NCBI RefSeq assembly: GCF_900199205.1
Contig: NZ_OBMJ01000001.1
Span: forward strand, 5,511,001 to 5,575,000
Direction of reading: 5' to 3'
Source of the DNA: Streptomyces sp. 1331.2
GTDB taxonomy: Bacteria > Actinomycetota > Actinomycetes > Streptomycetales > Streptomycetaceae
DNA length: 64,000 bases
Shown here: positions 31,996 to 40,379 of the stretch, in pieces
Position numbering within the stretch: position 1 is the stretch's first letter
Layout: each line of letters begins with the position of its first letter
Position numbers and translations under genes: made by a program
The notes under the pieces: model-generated
The model's input: the letters and a program-made list of their open reading frames with translations, nothing else
Told to the model about the DNA's origin: nothing
Database searches by the model: none

Positions 31996-33933
31996 TCAGT
32001 TCCGGACGGTCGAGGTCTCGCGCAGCAGGTCCGCCACGATGTCGACGCCCTCGCGGGTGAGCACCGACTCGGGATGGAACTGCAGGCCCGCGAAGCCGGC
32101 CCCGCGCAGGGCGTGGACGTCACCGGTCACCGCGTCCCGGGCGACCTCGACGCCCTCGGCGGCGAGCCGGGCCGCGTCGGCCTCGGAGCAGCGCGCGGTG
32201 AAGGTGTTGTAGAAGCCGACCGTCCGCTTGGCGCCGAACAGGTCGATGGTCTCCTGCGCCCCCTGGTACGGGACGGGCTTGCGGCCGAGCGGCAGCCCGA
32301 GCTCGGCGGAGAGCAGCTGGTGGCTGAGGCAGACCGCGAGCAGCGGCGCGGTGCGGGCACCGGAGCGGACGTCGGCCAGGGCGCCCGCGACGATCGGCCG
32401 CAGCACGGCCATCTTGGGGTCGTCGGCGAGCGCCGGGTCCCCGGGGCCGGGGCCGAGCACCAGCGGGCCGCGGTGCGCCGAGACCAGCTCGCGCAGGCCC
32501 GGGGCGTCGTAGCGGACCACCTGCACCTGGTGGCCGAGCGAGCGGAGCAGGTGGCGGAGCATCGAGGTGAAGGTGTCCTCGCCGTCCACGACCAGCGTCT
32601 GCTCGGCCTCGGTGACCCGGGTCGAGGTCTGCATCCGCAGCCAGAACGGCGCGAGACCGGCCCGGCGGGCGTCGAGGGCGGCCTGGACCCGGTGGTCGTC
32701 GGCGAGCCGGGGGCCGGCGGGGTGGGGCAGCCGGGCGGGGGCGGGCCGGGCGCCGATCGCGGTGAGCACCCCGGCGGCCTTGGCGTGCGTCTCGGCGACC
32801 TCGGACTCCGGGACGGAGTGGCGCACCAGCGTGGCGCCGACCCGGACGACCAGCCGGCCGGTGGCCGGGTCGATGTCGGCGGTGCGGATGCAGATCGGTG
32901 AGTCCATCAGCTGCCCGCCGCTGGCGGAGCGCCCGATCAGCGCGAGCGCGCCGGAGTAGTAGCCGCGCCCGGTCGGCTCGTAGCGCTGGATGACCCGGGT
33001 GGCGTTCTCGACCGGGCTGCCGGTGACGGTCGCGGCGAACATCGTCTCGCGGAGCACCTCGCGCACGTCCAGCGAGGTGCGCCCGCGCAGCTCGTACTCG
33101 GTGTGGGCGAGGTGGGACATCTCCTTGAGGCGGGGCCCGAGCACCTGGCCGCCGAGGTCGCCGACCGTGCACATCATCTTGAGTTCCTCGTCCACGACCA
33201 TGGTGAGCTCCTCCAACTCCTTGGGGTCGTGGAGGAAGTCGAGCAGCGAGTCGATGTCGGAGCCGCCCGCCGGATAGCGGTAGGTGCCGGAGATCGGGTT
33301 CATCACGACGGTGCCGCCGCTCTGGCGGACGTGCACCTCGGGGGAGGCGCCGACCAGCACCCGGTCGCCGGTGTGCACCAGGAAGGTCCAGTACGCGCCG
33401 CGCTCCTGCTCCAGCAGCCGACGGAAGAGCGTCAGTGCGAGCTCGGGCGAGAAGTCTTCGAGCGTGGCGTGGAAGTCGCGCCGGATCACGAAGTTGGCGC
33501 CCTCGCCGTTGCCGATCTCCTCGTCGATCACCCGGCGGACGATCGAGGCGTACGAATCGTCGTCCACGTCGAACGCGCCACCGTCAAGCGTGACCGGCAA
33601 CTGCGGCAGCTCGGAGAGGAATTCGGCCAACGGGAGGACATGCTGTTCGGCCACTGACAAGGCCTGCAGCGGGGTGCCGTCGTCATGTGTCCGGAAACCG
33701 CGCTCGCGGATCTGCCGGTACGGGACCAGCGCGAGCAGGTCGTGCACCGGGGTGCCGCCGGCCGGGACGCCGTTGCGTACCGGGAGGTCGGCGAGGTGTT
33801 CGTAGCTGTCGACGGTGCCCAGCAGCACCTCGACGGTGTCCGGCGTGAGCCGCGGGGTGCGGCGGTGCAGCAGGGCGAATGCCGGGGCGTTCGGGGAGGT
33901 GAGACGGGTGAGCAGGTCGGCGGTCGTGGTCAC
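31996..33933 (-). CDS. trpEG: Fused anthranilate synthase TrpE-TrpG
   Basis: 645 residues, one chain with both components. Residues ~1-430 are the chorismate-binding component I (GTYRYPAGGSDIDSLL, TMVVDEELKMMCTV, ETMFAATVTGSPVENATR). Residues ~450-645 are a glutamine amidotransferase with nucleophile Cys in LLAVCLSHQLLSAEL and the His-Glu pair in FAGLQFHPESVLT. It makes anthranilate from chorismate and glutamine. Single-chain forms like this occur in Streptomyces (SCO2117-type) and in phenazine clusters (PhzE); no phenazine genes are near, and the Trp leader shows control by tryptophan supply. Divergent from DAHP synthase, its pathway partner. Confidence 0.94.
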   Translation of the reverse strand: MTTTADLLTRLTSPNAPAFALLHRRTPRLTPDTVEVLLGTVDSYEHLADLPVRNGVPAGGTPVHDLLALVPYRQIRERGFRTHDDGTPLQALSVAEQHVLPLAEFLSELPQLPVTLDGGAFDVDDDSYASIVRRVIDEEIGNGEGANFVIRRDFHATLEDFSPELALTLFRRLLEQERGAYWTFLVHTGDRVLVGASPEVHVRQSGGTVVMNPISGTYRYPAGGSDIDSLLDFLHDPKELEELTMVVDEELKMMCTVGDLGGQVLGPRLKEMSHLAHTEYELRGRTSLDVREVLRETMFAATVTGSPVENATRVIQRYEPTGRGYYSGALALIGRSASGGQLMDSPICIRTADIDPATGRLVVRVGATLVRHSVPESEVAETHAKAAGVLTAIGARPAPARLPHPAGPRLADDHRVQAALDARRAGLAPFWLRMQTSTRVTEAEQTLVVDGEDTFTSMLRHLLRSLGHQVQVVRYDAPGLRELVSAHRGPLVLGPGPGDPALADDPKMAVLRPIVAGALADVRSGARTAPLLAVCLSHQLLSAELGLPLGRKPVPYQGAQETIDLFGAKRTVGFYNTFTARCSEADAARLAAEGVEVARDAVTGDVHALRGAGFAGLQFHPESVLTREGVDIVADLLRETSTVRN

Positions 33934-34010
33934 TGGTACGGCTTCCTTCCGAGTAGCTGATCAGGGCTGTGCTCGATCCGCTCCGGGAGGGTGGCCGTCT
34001 GCCGAGATGC

Positions 34011-34039
34011 CGACGGCCGCCCCTCCGGGGCGGCCGTCG
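34011..34039 (-). terminator. trp attenuator hairpin (3:4 stem)
   Basis: A perfect 13-bp stem (34011-34023 with 34027-34039) with a 3-nt loop lies 8 bp beyond the leader-peptide stop and 78 bp before trpEG. There is no U-tract after it, as in other streptomycete attenuators. Confidence 0.85.
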
Positions 34040-34046
34040 TGTCGTC

Positions 34047-34118
34047 TCAGGAACGCGCGATCGGTGGGCCGCCCTCGGGGGAGGCCCACCACCAGGAGGA
34101 GTTGTGGTGCGCGTGCAT
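34047..34118 (-). CDS. trpL: trp operon leader peptide (three consecutive Trp codons)
   Basis: A 23-codon frame from ATG 34118 encoding MHAHHNSSWWWASPEGG and six more residues. Trp codons at positions 9-11 (34094-34086) are the sensor: if tryptophanyl-tRNA is scarce the ribosome stalls there. The stall site lies in the hairpin 34063-34070/34083-34090 (stem GGTGGGCC), which competes with the attenuator at 34011-34039. This is the classical attenuation layout and matches leaders known before trpE in Streptomyces. A clear ribosome site is lacking. Confidence 0.9.
   Translation of the reverse strand: MHAHHNSSWWWASPEGGPPIARS
34063..34090 (-). promoter_or_regulatory. Leader hairpin covering the Trp codons (1:2 stem)
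   Basis: An 8-bp perfect stem (34063-34070 with 34083-34090) whose 5' arm on the minus strand contains the last Trp codons of the leader peptide. Ribosome stalling would open it and permit an antiterminator. Confidence 0.7.
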
Positions 34119-34226
34119 GTGTTCGACAGTAGCGGATCCGGTGGGGCTGGTGGGGCCGATCACGTCAGATGTCCGAGATGCGTCTCACCCATCGGGCAAT
34201 GGTCACGATTCGCTCGCGTCACCCCG

Positions 34227-34232
34227 TAGCCT
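34227..34232 (+). promoter_or_regulatory. -10 box for leaderless DAHP synthase mRNA
   Basis: TAGCCT, 6 bp before the GTG at 34239, with no ribosome site in between; transcription would start at or beside the start codon. The same hexamer at the same distance occurs before metF. Confidence 0.65.
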
Positions 34233-34238
34233 TGCCGT

Positions 34239-35588
34239 GTGACCGCTACGACTGAGACATCGAGGGCTGCCCACTCCTGGCAGTCCCTGCCCGCGGCGCA
34301 GCAGCCTGAATGGCCGGACCAAGAGGCTCTGCGCAAGACCCTTGCCGAGCTCGCCTCGTATCCGCCGCTCGTGTTCGCCGGTGAGTGCGACCAGCTGCGT
34401 GCCCGGCTCGGAGCCGTGGCCCGCGGGGAGGCGTTCCTCCTCCAGGGTGGTGACTGTGCCGAGGCCTTCGACGGTGTTTCGGCGGAGCACATCCGCAACA
34501 AGCTGAAGACCCTGCTGCAGATGGCCGCCGTGCTGACGTACGCGGCCTCGGTGCCCGTGGTGAAGGTCGGCCGCATCGCCGGTCAGTACTCCAAGCCGCG
34601 CTCCAAGTCGACCGAGACCCGCGACGGCGTGACCCTGCCGGTCTACCGCGGCGACTCGGTGAACGGCTTCGAGTTCACCCCCGAGTCCCGGATCCCGGAC
34701 CCGGAGCGCCTGAAGCGGATGTACAACGCGTCCGCCGCGACACTCAACCTGGTGCGCGCCTTCACCACCGGTGGTTACGCCGACCTGCGCCAGGTGCACG
34801 CCTGGAACCAGGACTTCGTGCGCAACTCGCCGGCCGGCCAGCGCTACGAGCAGCTCGCCCGGGAGATCGACAACGCCCTGGCGTTCATGAGCGCCTGTGG
34901 CGTGGTGCCGGAGGAGTTCAAGGCGGTCGAGTTCTTCTCCTCGCACGAGGCGCTGGTCCTCGACTACGAGACCGCGCTGACCCGCGTGGACTCGCGCACC
35001 GGCGAGCTGTACGACGTTTCCGGCCACATGGTGTGGATCGGCGAGCGTACCCGGCAGCTGGACCACGCGCACATCGAGTTCGCCTCGAAGATCCGCAACC
35101 CGATCGGCGTCAAGCTCGGCCCGACCACCTCGGTGGACGAGGCGCTGGCCCTGATCGAGAAGCTGGACCCGGAGCGCGAGCCCGGCCGCCTGACCTTCAT
35201 CACCCGGATGGGCGCGGGCAAGATCCGCGAGCACCTGCCCACCCTGCTGGAGAAGGTCACCGCCTCCGGCGCCAAGCCGGTGTGGATCTGCGACCCGATG
35301 CACGGCAACACCTTCGAGGCCTCCAGCGGGCACAAGACCCGCCGCTTCGACGACGTCCTGGACGAGGTCAAGGGCTTCTTCGAGGTGCACCGCGCGCTCG
35401 GCACCCACCCGGGCGGCATCCACGTGGAGCTGACCGGCGACGACGTCACCGAGTGCGTCGGCGGCGGTGACGAGGTCCTGGTGGACGACCTGCACCAGCG
35501 CTACGAGACGGCCTGCGACCCGCGGCTCAACCGCAGCCAGTCGCTGGACCTGGCGTTCCTGGTGGCGGAGATGTACCGGGGGCAGTGA
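34239..35588 (+). CDS. aroH: Class II DAHP synthase (3-deoxy-7-phosphoheptulonate synthase)
   Basis: 449 residues from GTG 34239, probably a leaderless message. It joins phosphoenolpyruvate and erythrose 4-phosphate, the first step of the shikimate pathway. The plant/actinobacterial class II family is recognised from the length and LLQGGDCAEAFDG, VVKVGRIAGQYSKPRS, RGDSVNGFEF, SAHM-like SGHMVWIGERTRQLD, IRNPIGVKLGP, FITRMGAGKIREHLP, WICDPMHGNTFE and HPGGIHVELTGDDVTEC. The metal ligands Cys (GGDCAE), His (DPMHGN) and Glu (HVELTG) are present. It supplies chorismate for the divergent TrpEG. Confidence 0.97.
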   Translation: MTATTETSRAAHSWQSLPAAQQPEWPDQEALRKTLAELASYPPLVFAGECDQLRARLGAVARGEAFLLQGGDCAEAFDGVSAEHIRNKLKTLLQMAAVLTYAASVPVVKVGRIAGQYSKPRSKSTETRDGVTLPVYRGDSVNGFEFTPESRIPDPERLKRMYNASAATLNLVRAFTTGGYADLRQVHAWNQDFVRNSPAGQRYEQLAREIDNALAFMSACGVVPEEFKAVEFFSSHEALVLDYETALTRVDSRTGELYDVSGHMVWIGERTRQLDHAHIEFASKIRNPIGVKLGPTTSVDEALALIEKLDPEREPGRLTFITRMGAGKIREHLPTLLEKVTASGAKPVWICDPMHGNTFEASSGHKTRRFDDVLDEVKGFFEVHRALGTHPGGIHVELTGDDVTECVGGGDEVLVDDLHQRYETACDPRLNRSQSLDLAFLVAEMYRGQ

Positions 35589-35618
35589 GCCCCAGCGGGC
35601 GAGTCCCTGTGACGAAGA

Positions 35619-35659
35619 CCCCTCCGGATTCGGGATTCCCGAGGCCGGAGGGGCTTTTT
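35619..35659 (+). terminator. Terminator after DAHP synthase
   Basis: A 9-bp stem CCCCTCCGG/CCGGAGGGG (35619-35627 with 35645-35653) followed by CTTTTT; a textbook intrinsic terminator. Confidence 0.95.
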
Positions 35660-35677
35660 CGTACCCGGATCGCCAGG

Positions 35678-35713
35678 TAAGGTGAGGCTTAGTGAACTAA
35701 GGCAAGCCTTAGT
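35678..35713 (+). promoter_or_regulatory. Iron box (DmdR1/IdeR-type operator) upstream of bfd
   Basis: TAAGGTGAGGCTTAGTGAA (35678-35696) matches the 19-bp DtxR/IdeR iron-box consensus at about 13 positions. It is followed by a perfect 18-bp palindrome ACTAAGGCAAGCCTTAGT (35696-35713), likely a second overlapping site. This would let the iron-loaded repressor shut bfd in iron-rich cells. Confidence 0.75.
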
Positions 35714-35750
35714 CAAGATCCACTCCGCTTCACCCCCGGGAGAGACCGCG

Positions 35751-36059
35751 ATGTACGTGTGCATGTGCCATGCGGTCACCGAGGACCAGGTGAAGAAGGC
35801 GATCGACGGGGGCGCCAACACCCCGCGCCAGATAGCGAAGGGCTGCAAGGCCGGCACCGACTGCGGGTCCTGCGTGCGCCGGATCCAGGCGCTGCTCGGT
35901 GAGCACGGCGCCCGGCCCTGCCCGACCGCCCGGCTGGCCGCGAAGCTCGGCCTCGCGGACCCGGAGGTCCAGGCCGACCCTGCACCGGAGGCCCGGGGGG
36001 CGGCCCCGATCGCGCCCGTGGCCCCGGTGGCCCCGGTGGTTCCGCTGCGCGTGGCCTGA
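35751..36059 (+). CDS. bfd: Bacterioferritin-associated ferredoxin-like (2Fe-2S) protein
   Basis: 102 residues from ATG 35751. The BFD-like domain (residues 1-50) has the four cluster Cys: VCMCHAV (4 and 6) and DCGSCVRRI. In the model system this ferredoxin reduces ferric iron stored in bacterioferritin for release. Beyond residue 55 the chain is a Pro/Ala-rich tail (PVAPVAPVVPLRVA) not found in the minimal protein. It lies behind an iron box and faces bfr tail to tail with 21 bp between stops, a functional pairing: release and storage. Confidence 0.93.
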   Translation: MYVCMCHAVTEDQVKKAIDGGANTPRQIAKGCKAGTDCGSCVRRIQALLGEHGARPCPTARLAAKLGLADPEVQADPAPEARGAAPIAPVAPVAPVVPLRVA

Positions 36060-36080
36060 GCCCTAGGGGGGCCTGAGTCC

Positions 36081-36560
36081 TCAGGACTCTGGCTGCTCGA
36101 TGAGCTGGGCCAGGTAGAGCGGCTCGCCGAGCTTGGCCAGCAGTTCCAGCTGGGTGTCGAGGTAGTCGATGTGGTGTTCCTCGTCGGCCAGGATGTCCTC
36201 GAAGATGTTCGCCGAGGTGACGTCGTTCTTGGCCCGCATCACCACGATCCCGCGCTTGAGCCGGTCGATCGCCTCGACCTCGACCTGGCGGTCGGCCTCG
36301 AACATCTCCTGCACCGTCTGGCCGATCCGGACGTGGAACAGCCGCTGGTAGTTGGGCAGGCCCTCCAGGAACAGGATCCGGTCGGTGAGCGTCTCGGCGT
36401 GCTTCATCTCGTCGAAGGACTCGTGCCGGGTGTACTTGGCGAGCTTCGTCCAGCCGAAGTTCTCCTGCATCTTGGCGTGCAGGAAGTACTGGTTGATCGC
36501 GGTCAGCTCGGCGGTGAGCTGTTCGTTGAGGAACTCGATGACCTCGGGATCGCCCTGCAT
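36081..36560 (-). CDS. bfr: Bacterioferritin
   Basis: 159 residues. A four-helix ferritin-like chain with ferroxidase ligands in LTAELTAINQYFLH (Glu), ESFDEMKHAETL (Glu, His; the Met would ligate heme between subunits), VEVEAIDRL and LADEEHHIDYLDTQLE. Twenty-four such subunits form an iron-storage shell. The ATG follows GCAGGAGG with a good spacing. The region upstream holds a palindrome but no clear iron box. Confidence 0.96.
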   Translation of the reverse strand: MQGDPEVIEFLNEQLTAELTAINQYFLHAKMQENFGWTKLAKYTRHESFDEMKHAETLTDRILFLEGLPNYQRLFHVRIGQTVQEMFEADRQVEVEAIDRLKRGIVVMRAKNDVTSANIFEDILADEEHHIDYLDTQLELLAKLGEPLYLAQLIEQPES

Positions 36561-36662
36561 GGCGGTGCCTCCTGCGCTCGTCCTGCGGTGGGTGCTGCGC
36601 TGCGCATCCTGGCACCGTGCCGGGAAGAAATTCCAGTAAGTTCACACTCACTAGGACATGTG

Positions 36663-36675
36663 TCGGAATATCCGA
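36663..36675. promoter_or_regulatory. Palindrome TCGGA-ATA-TCCGA upstream of bfr
   Basis: A perfect 5-3-5 inverted repeat about 103 bp upstream of bfr and 160 bp upstream of the molybdopterin oxidoreductase. It could be a regulator site for either. No assigned family. Confidence 0.35.
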
Positions 36676-36834
36676 TTTGGGTGGAAGTGTGAGGGGCGGC
36701 GGGTGGAGCTGTGGGCGGAGTGTCGGGCGGGCTCCGATGGTGGACGATCGACCGTTGGTCCGTACGGGCGGGGCGTGAATCAGCTCCAAAGGGGCGCGCG
36801 TCGGCGCCCGCCCGCCGTCTGTCACCATGGATCC

Positions 36835-37464
36835 ATGGGTCAGTCCAGTAACGAACCGCTTCCGCCGTCTGACCCGAGCCTCCCCCCGGGCCAGCGCGCA
36901 CAGCGCGGCTGGCCCGCTCTGCACTACGGGCCGGTGCCCCGCTTCAAGCCGCTGACCTGGGACCTCCAGGTGTTCGGCGCCACCGCCTCGGCGGAGAAGC
37001 ACAGCTGGGACTTCGAGGCCTTCAACGCCCTGCCGCGCACCACCGTCGTCGCGGACCTGCACTGCGTCACCAAGTTCTCCGTCCTCGGCAACGAGTGGAC
37101 GGGCGTGTCGGCCGCCGCCGTGCTCGACCTGGTGCCCCCGGCGCCCGGTGTCACCCACGTGATGGTCTGGGCCGAGTACGGCTACAGCGCCAACCTGCGG
37201 CTGGCCGACTTCGCCGACCCGCACACCCTGCTCGCCACCCACCGCAACGGCGAGGCGCTGACCGCCGAGCACGGCTTCCCGGTCCGGCTCGTGGTACCGC
37301 AGCTCTACGCCTGGAAGGGCCCGAAGTGGGTCCGCGCGGTGGAGTACATGCGGGCCGACCGGCGCGGCTTCTGGGAGGAACGCGGCTACCACAACCTCGC
37401 CGACCCCTGGCGCGAGCAGCGCTACTCCTACCAGGAGAAGCCCGGCGACGGGCCGCTGCGCTGA
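36835..37464 (+). CDS. Sulfite-oxidase-like molybdopterin oxidoreductase, short cytosolic form
   Basis: 209 residues from ATG 36835, no ribosome site; CACCAT at 36823-36828 could be a -10 box for a leaderless mRNA. A single oxidoreductase molybdopterin-binding (SUOX/YedY-like) domain: LTWDLQVFGATASAEKHSWD, then the molybdenum-ligand Cys in VADLHCVTKFSVLGNEWTGV, VWAEYGYSANL, and PQLYAWKGPKWVRAVEYM. There is no Tat signal, unlike periplasmic MsrP, and no dimerisation domain. Substrate unknown; small forms of this kind are widespread in actinobacteria. Confidence 0.88.
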   Translation: MGQSSNEPLPPSDPSLPPGQRAQRGWPALHYGPVPRFKPLTWDLQVFGATASAEKHSWDFEAFNALPRTTVVADLHCVTKFSVLGNEWTGVSAAAVLDLVPPAPGVTHVMVWAEYGYSANLRLADFADPHTLLATHRNGEALTAEHGFPVRLVVPQLYAWKGPKWVRAVEYMRADRRGFWEERGYHNLADPWREQRYSYQEKPGDGPLR

Positions 37465-37483
37465 CGCTGGTCGGAGACGCCGG

Positions 37484-39262
37484 TCAGAACAGTGAGAACT
37501 TCACCGTCACCGTGCTGCGCTGCGGCCGGCGCTCGCCGGCCGCCGGGGACTGGCCGGAGGCCTTGACCGCGCCGAACACGTCCCAGCCGCTGGTCTGCAT
37601 GGTGAAGCCCGCCGCCTGCAGCGCCTTCTGCGCCTCGTCCTTGGTCATCCCGGAGACGTCCGGGACCGGCACCATGCCCTTGCTGACCACCAGCGAGACC
37701 GCGGTGTTCTCCTGCAACAGCTGCCCGGCCGCCGGCGAGCTGCTGATCACCGAGCCCTCCGGTACGCCGTCGTTGTAGGTCTCGGTCACCGCGCCCTTGG
37801 TCAGCGAGGCGCCGGCCAGGGCCGCGGCGGCGTCGGCGGCGCTCCTCCCCGCGAGGTCCGGCACCGCGATCCGCTTGGGGCCCTTGGACACCGTCACAGT
37901 GATGCTGTCGCTCCGGCGGGTCCGCGCCCCCACCCCCGGATCGGTGGAGATCACCTGGCCGGACGGGACGGACTCGCTGAACGCCTCGACGAACCTGCCG
38001 TGCAGGCCCTCGGTGTCCAGGATCCGCTGCGCCTCGGCCCGGTCCTTGCCGAGCACGCCGGGCACCGAGCCGTACAGCCCCTCGGAGAGCCCGTAGGTGG
38101 CGCCGCCGACCGCCAGTACCAGGGCGATCAGTGCTACGGCCCAGATCAGCGGCTTGCGGGGGAGGCGGCGCAGCAGGCCCGGGCGGCGTTCGCGGGCCGG
38201 AGCCGGCTCGTCGTACGGGCGCGGCTCGGTGAGCAGCTGGTCCATCAGCTCCGGCGGGACGTCCAGCACGCTGGTGCGCTCCGGCGGCGGGGCGTCGGCG
38301 GGCCGCGGCAGCGGCTGGATCACCGAGGTCGGCTCGCTGGTGGGGTAGCGCGGGCTGGGCCGGGTGGAGGCCGGCGGTTCGGCGTCCAGCTCCTCCGGGC
38401 TCAGCGTGCGGCGGACCCGCTGGAGGGCGGCCAACAGCTCGACCGCGTCGTACGGGCGGGCATCGGCGGTCCGGGCGCAGGCTCCGGCCACTATCGCGTC
38501 CAGCTCGGGGCCGACGGCGGGGGCGACCAGGGAGGGGGCGGGGACGTCCTCGTGCAGGTGCTTGTACATGACCTGGACGGGGTTGTCGCCGGTGTGCGGG
38601 CGGCGGCCGGTGAGCATCTCGTACAGCAGGATGCCGGCCGCGTAGACGTCGACCCGCTGGTCGGTGGGGGCGTCCGGGAGGATCTGCTCGGGCGCCAGGT
38701 AGGAGACGGTGCCCATGACCGTGCCGCCGGTGGCGGTGCTGGTGGAGGTGGGGGCGCCGTCGGCGGTGCCGAGCACCCGGACCAGGCCGAAGTCGGCGAC
38801 CTTGACCAGGCCGCTCTCGGTGATCAGCACGTTCTCCGGCTTGACGTCCCGGTGGACCAGCCCGGCCCGGTGGGCGGCGCCCAGGGCGGCGAGCACCGGC
38901 TCCAGGACGTCCAGCGCGGCCCGGACGGAGAGCGCGCCGCGGTCGCGCAGCAGGTCGCGCAGGGTGCGGCCGGGCACGTACTCCATGGCGAGGAAAACGT
39001 TTCCGCCGTCGGCGCCCTGGTCGAAGACGTTCACGACGTTGGGGTGGGTGAGCTTGGCGATCGCCTTGGCCTCGCGGATGAAGCGGGCGGTGAAGCCCTC
39101 GTCGCCGGCCAGCGAGGGGTGCATCACCTTGAGGGCGACCACCCGGTCCAGGCGGGTGTCGGTGCCCCGGTAGACGGTGGACATCCCGCCGGTCGCGATG
39201 CGCTGCTCGACCCGGTACCGGTTGTCGAGCAGCGTGCCGATCAGGGGGTCGTGCAGTGCCAT
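37484..39262 (-). CDS. PASTA-domain Ser/Thr protein kinase (PknB/Stk1 type)
   Basis: 592 residues from ATG 39262 (a GTG two codons upstream is possible). The cytosolic kinase domain has the glycine loop (RIATGGMSTVYRGTD), catalytic Lys in VVALKVMHP, HRDVKPENVLI, DFGLVRVL and the activation segment ending GTVSYLAPEQ. A Pro-rich juxtamembrane segment, one membrane helix (LIWAVALIALVLAVGGATYG) and three PASTA repeats follow, which bind muropeptides or lipid II outside the cell. Such kinases tune wall synthesis and division. The Rv2175c-like protein at 43001 is a plausible substrate because its mycobacterial namesake is phosphorylated by PknL. Confidence 0.95.
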   Translation of the reverse strand: MALHDPLIGTLLDNRYRVEQRIATGGMSTVYRGTDTRLDRVVALKVMHPSLAGDEGFTARFIREAKAIAKLTHPNVVNVFDQGADGGNVFLAMEYVPGRTLRDLLRDRGALSVRAALDVLEPVLAALGAAHRAGLVHRDVKPENVLITESGLVKVADFGLVRVLGTADGAPTSTSTATGGTVMGTVSYLAPEQILPDAPTDQRVDVYAAGILLYEMLTGRRPHTGDNPVQVMYKHLHEDVPAPSLVAPAVGPELDAIVAGACARTADARPYDAVELLAALQRVRRTLSPEELDAEPPASTRPSPRYPTSEPTSVIQPLPRPADAPPPERTSVLDVPPELMDQLLTEPRPYDEPAPARERRPGLLRRLPRKPLIWAVALIALVLAVGGATYGLSEGLYGSVPGVLGKDRAEAQRILDTEGLHGRFVEAFSESVPSGQVISTDPGVGARTRRSDSITVTVSKGPKRIAVPDLAGRSAADAAAALAGASLTKGAVTETYNDGVPEGSVISSSPAAGQLLQENTAVSLVVSKGMVPVPDVSGMTKDEAQKALQAAGFTMQTSGWDVFGAVKASGQSPAAGERRPQRSTVTVKFSLF

Positions 39263-39370
39263 GTCCACCCGCGGGAGTCTAGTGCCGGGCCGGGCGGCCG
39301 GACCCTGGGGACGCAGCCCCGGGCCCGGCTGTGCCCGGCTTGTGACACGCCGGGCTCCGCAGGACTCTTC

Positions 39371-40168
39371 CTAGAAGGCCGGGTGTTCCCGGGTGTCCAG
39401 GTCGGCCCGGCCGGCCATCGCGGAGGAGGCCTCGGCGTGGAAGCGGCGCGGGATGCGGCCGGCCCGGTGGGCGAGCCGGCCCGCCTCGGCGGCGTGCCGC
39501 ATCGCCTCGGCCATCAGCACCGGGTCCTGAGCCCTGGTCACCGCGGAGGCGAGCATCACCGCGGCGCAGCCCAGCTCCATCGCCAGCGCGACGTCGGAGG
39601 CGGTGCCGGCGCCCGCGTCCAGGATCACCGGGACGCCCGCGCTCTCCACGATCAGCTGGAAGTTGTGCGGATTGCGGATGCCGAGGCCGGAGCCGATCGG
39701 CGAGCCCAGCGGCATGATGGCGGCGCAGCCGACGTCCTCCAACTTGCGGGCCAGCACCGGGTCGTCGTTGGTGTACGGCAGCACCGTGAAGCCGTCGTCG
39801 ACCAGGGTCTCGGCGGCGTCCAGCAGCTCGATCGGGTCCGGCAGGAGGGTCCGCTCGTCGGCGATCACCTCCAGCTTCACCCAGTCGGTGCCGAGCGCCT
39901 CGCGGGCCAGCCGGGCGGTCAGCACGGCCTCGCCGGCGGTGAAGCAGCCCGCCGTGTTGGGCAGGACGCGGATGCCGTTGCGGGTCAGCACGTCCAGGAC
40001 GGAGCCCTGGGTGCCGGCGTCGACCCGGCGCATCGCGACGGTGGTCAGCTCGGTGCCGGAGGCGAGCAGGGCGCGCTCCAGGACCTCCAGGCTCGGCGCG
40101 CCGCCGGTGCCCATGATCAGCCGGGAGGAGAAGCTCGTGCCGGCGATGGTCAGCAGGTCGTCGGCCAT
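39371..40168 (-). CDS. thiG: Thiazole synthase ThiG
   Basis: 265 residues. It builds the thiamin thiazole phosphate from deoxyxylulose 5-phosphate, dehydroglycine and ThiS-thiocarboxylate. Visible: SFSSRLIMGTGGAPSLEVLE, VLPNTAGCFTAGEAVLTARL, the Schiff-base Lys in TDWVKLEVIAD, IMPLGSPIGSGLGIRN and VILDAGAGTASDVALAMELG. One base separates its start from the thiS stop. Third gene of thiO-thiS-thiG under a TPP riboswitch. Confidence 0.97.
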   Translation of the reverse strand: MADDLLTIAGTSFSSRLIMGTGGAPSLEVLERALLASGTELTTVAMRRVDAGTQGSVLDVLTRNGIRVLPNTAGCFTAGEAVLTARLAREALGTDWVKLEVIADERTLLPDPIELLDAAETLVDDGFTVLPYTNDDPVLARKLEDVGCAAIMPLGSPIGSGLGIRNPHNFQLIVESAGVPVILDAGAGTASDVALAMELGCAAVMLASAVTRAQDPVLMAEAMRHAAEAGRLAHRAGRIPRRFHAEASSAMAGRADLDTREHPAF

Positions 40169-40169
40169 C

Positions 40170-40379
40170 TCAGCCTCCCTGCACGGCGGTCAGGATCTCC
40201 ACCCGGTCGCCCGTGTTCAGCGGCGTCTCGGACCACGAACTGCGGGGCACCACGGCCTCGTTGAGCGCGGCGGCGACGCCGGTGTTGGCGGCGCTGACGG
40301 TCGCCACCACCTCGGCGAGGGTGGACGTTGCGGGTACCTGGCGGGGCACGCCGTTGACGGTCAGGGCGATCTCGGTCAT
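40170..40379 (-). CDS. thiS: Sulfur-carrier protein ThiS
   Basis: 69 residues. A ubiquitin-like fold (EIALTVNGVPRQVPATSTLA ... GDRVEILTAVQGG) ending in the required Gly-Gly, which is adenylated and thiocarboxylated to donate sulfur to ThiG. Its ATG overlaps the thiO stop (ATGA). No thiF is visible nearby; a MoeB/ThiF-type protein elsewhere must activate it. Confidence 0.96.
   Translation of the reverse strand: MTEIALTVNGVPRQVPATSTLAEVVATVSAANTGVAAALNEAVVPRSSWSETPLNTGDRVEILTAVQGG

Noticed and set aside
31996..33933. Phenazine-type PhzE instead of TrpEG
   Set aside because: No other phz gene is near and the Trp-rich leader attenuator points to tryptophan synthesis.
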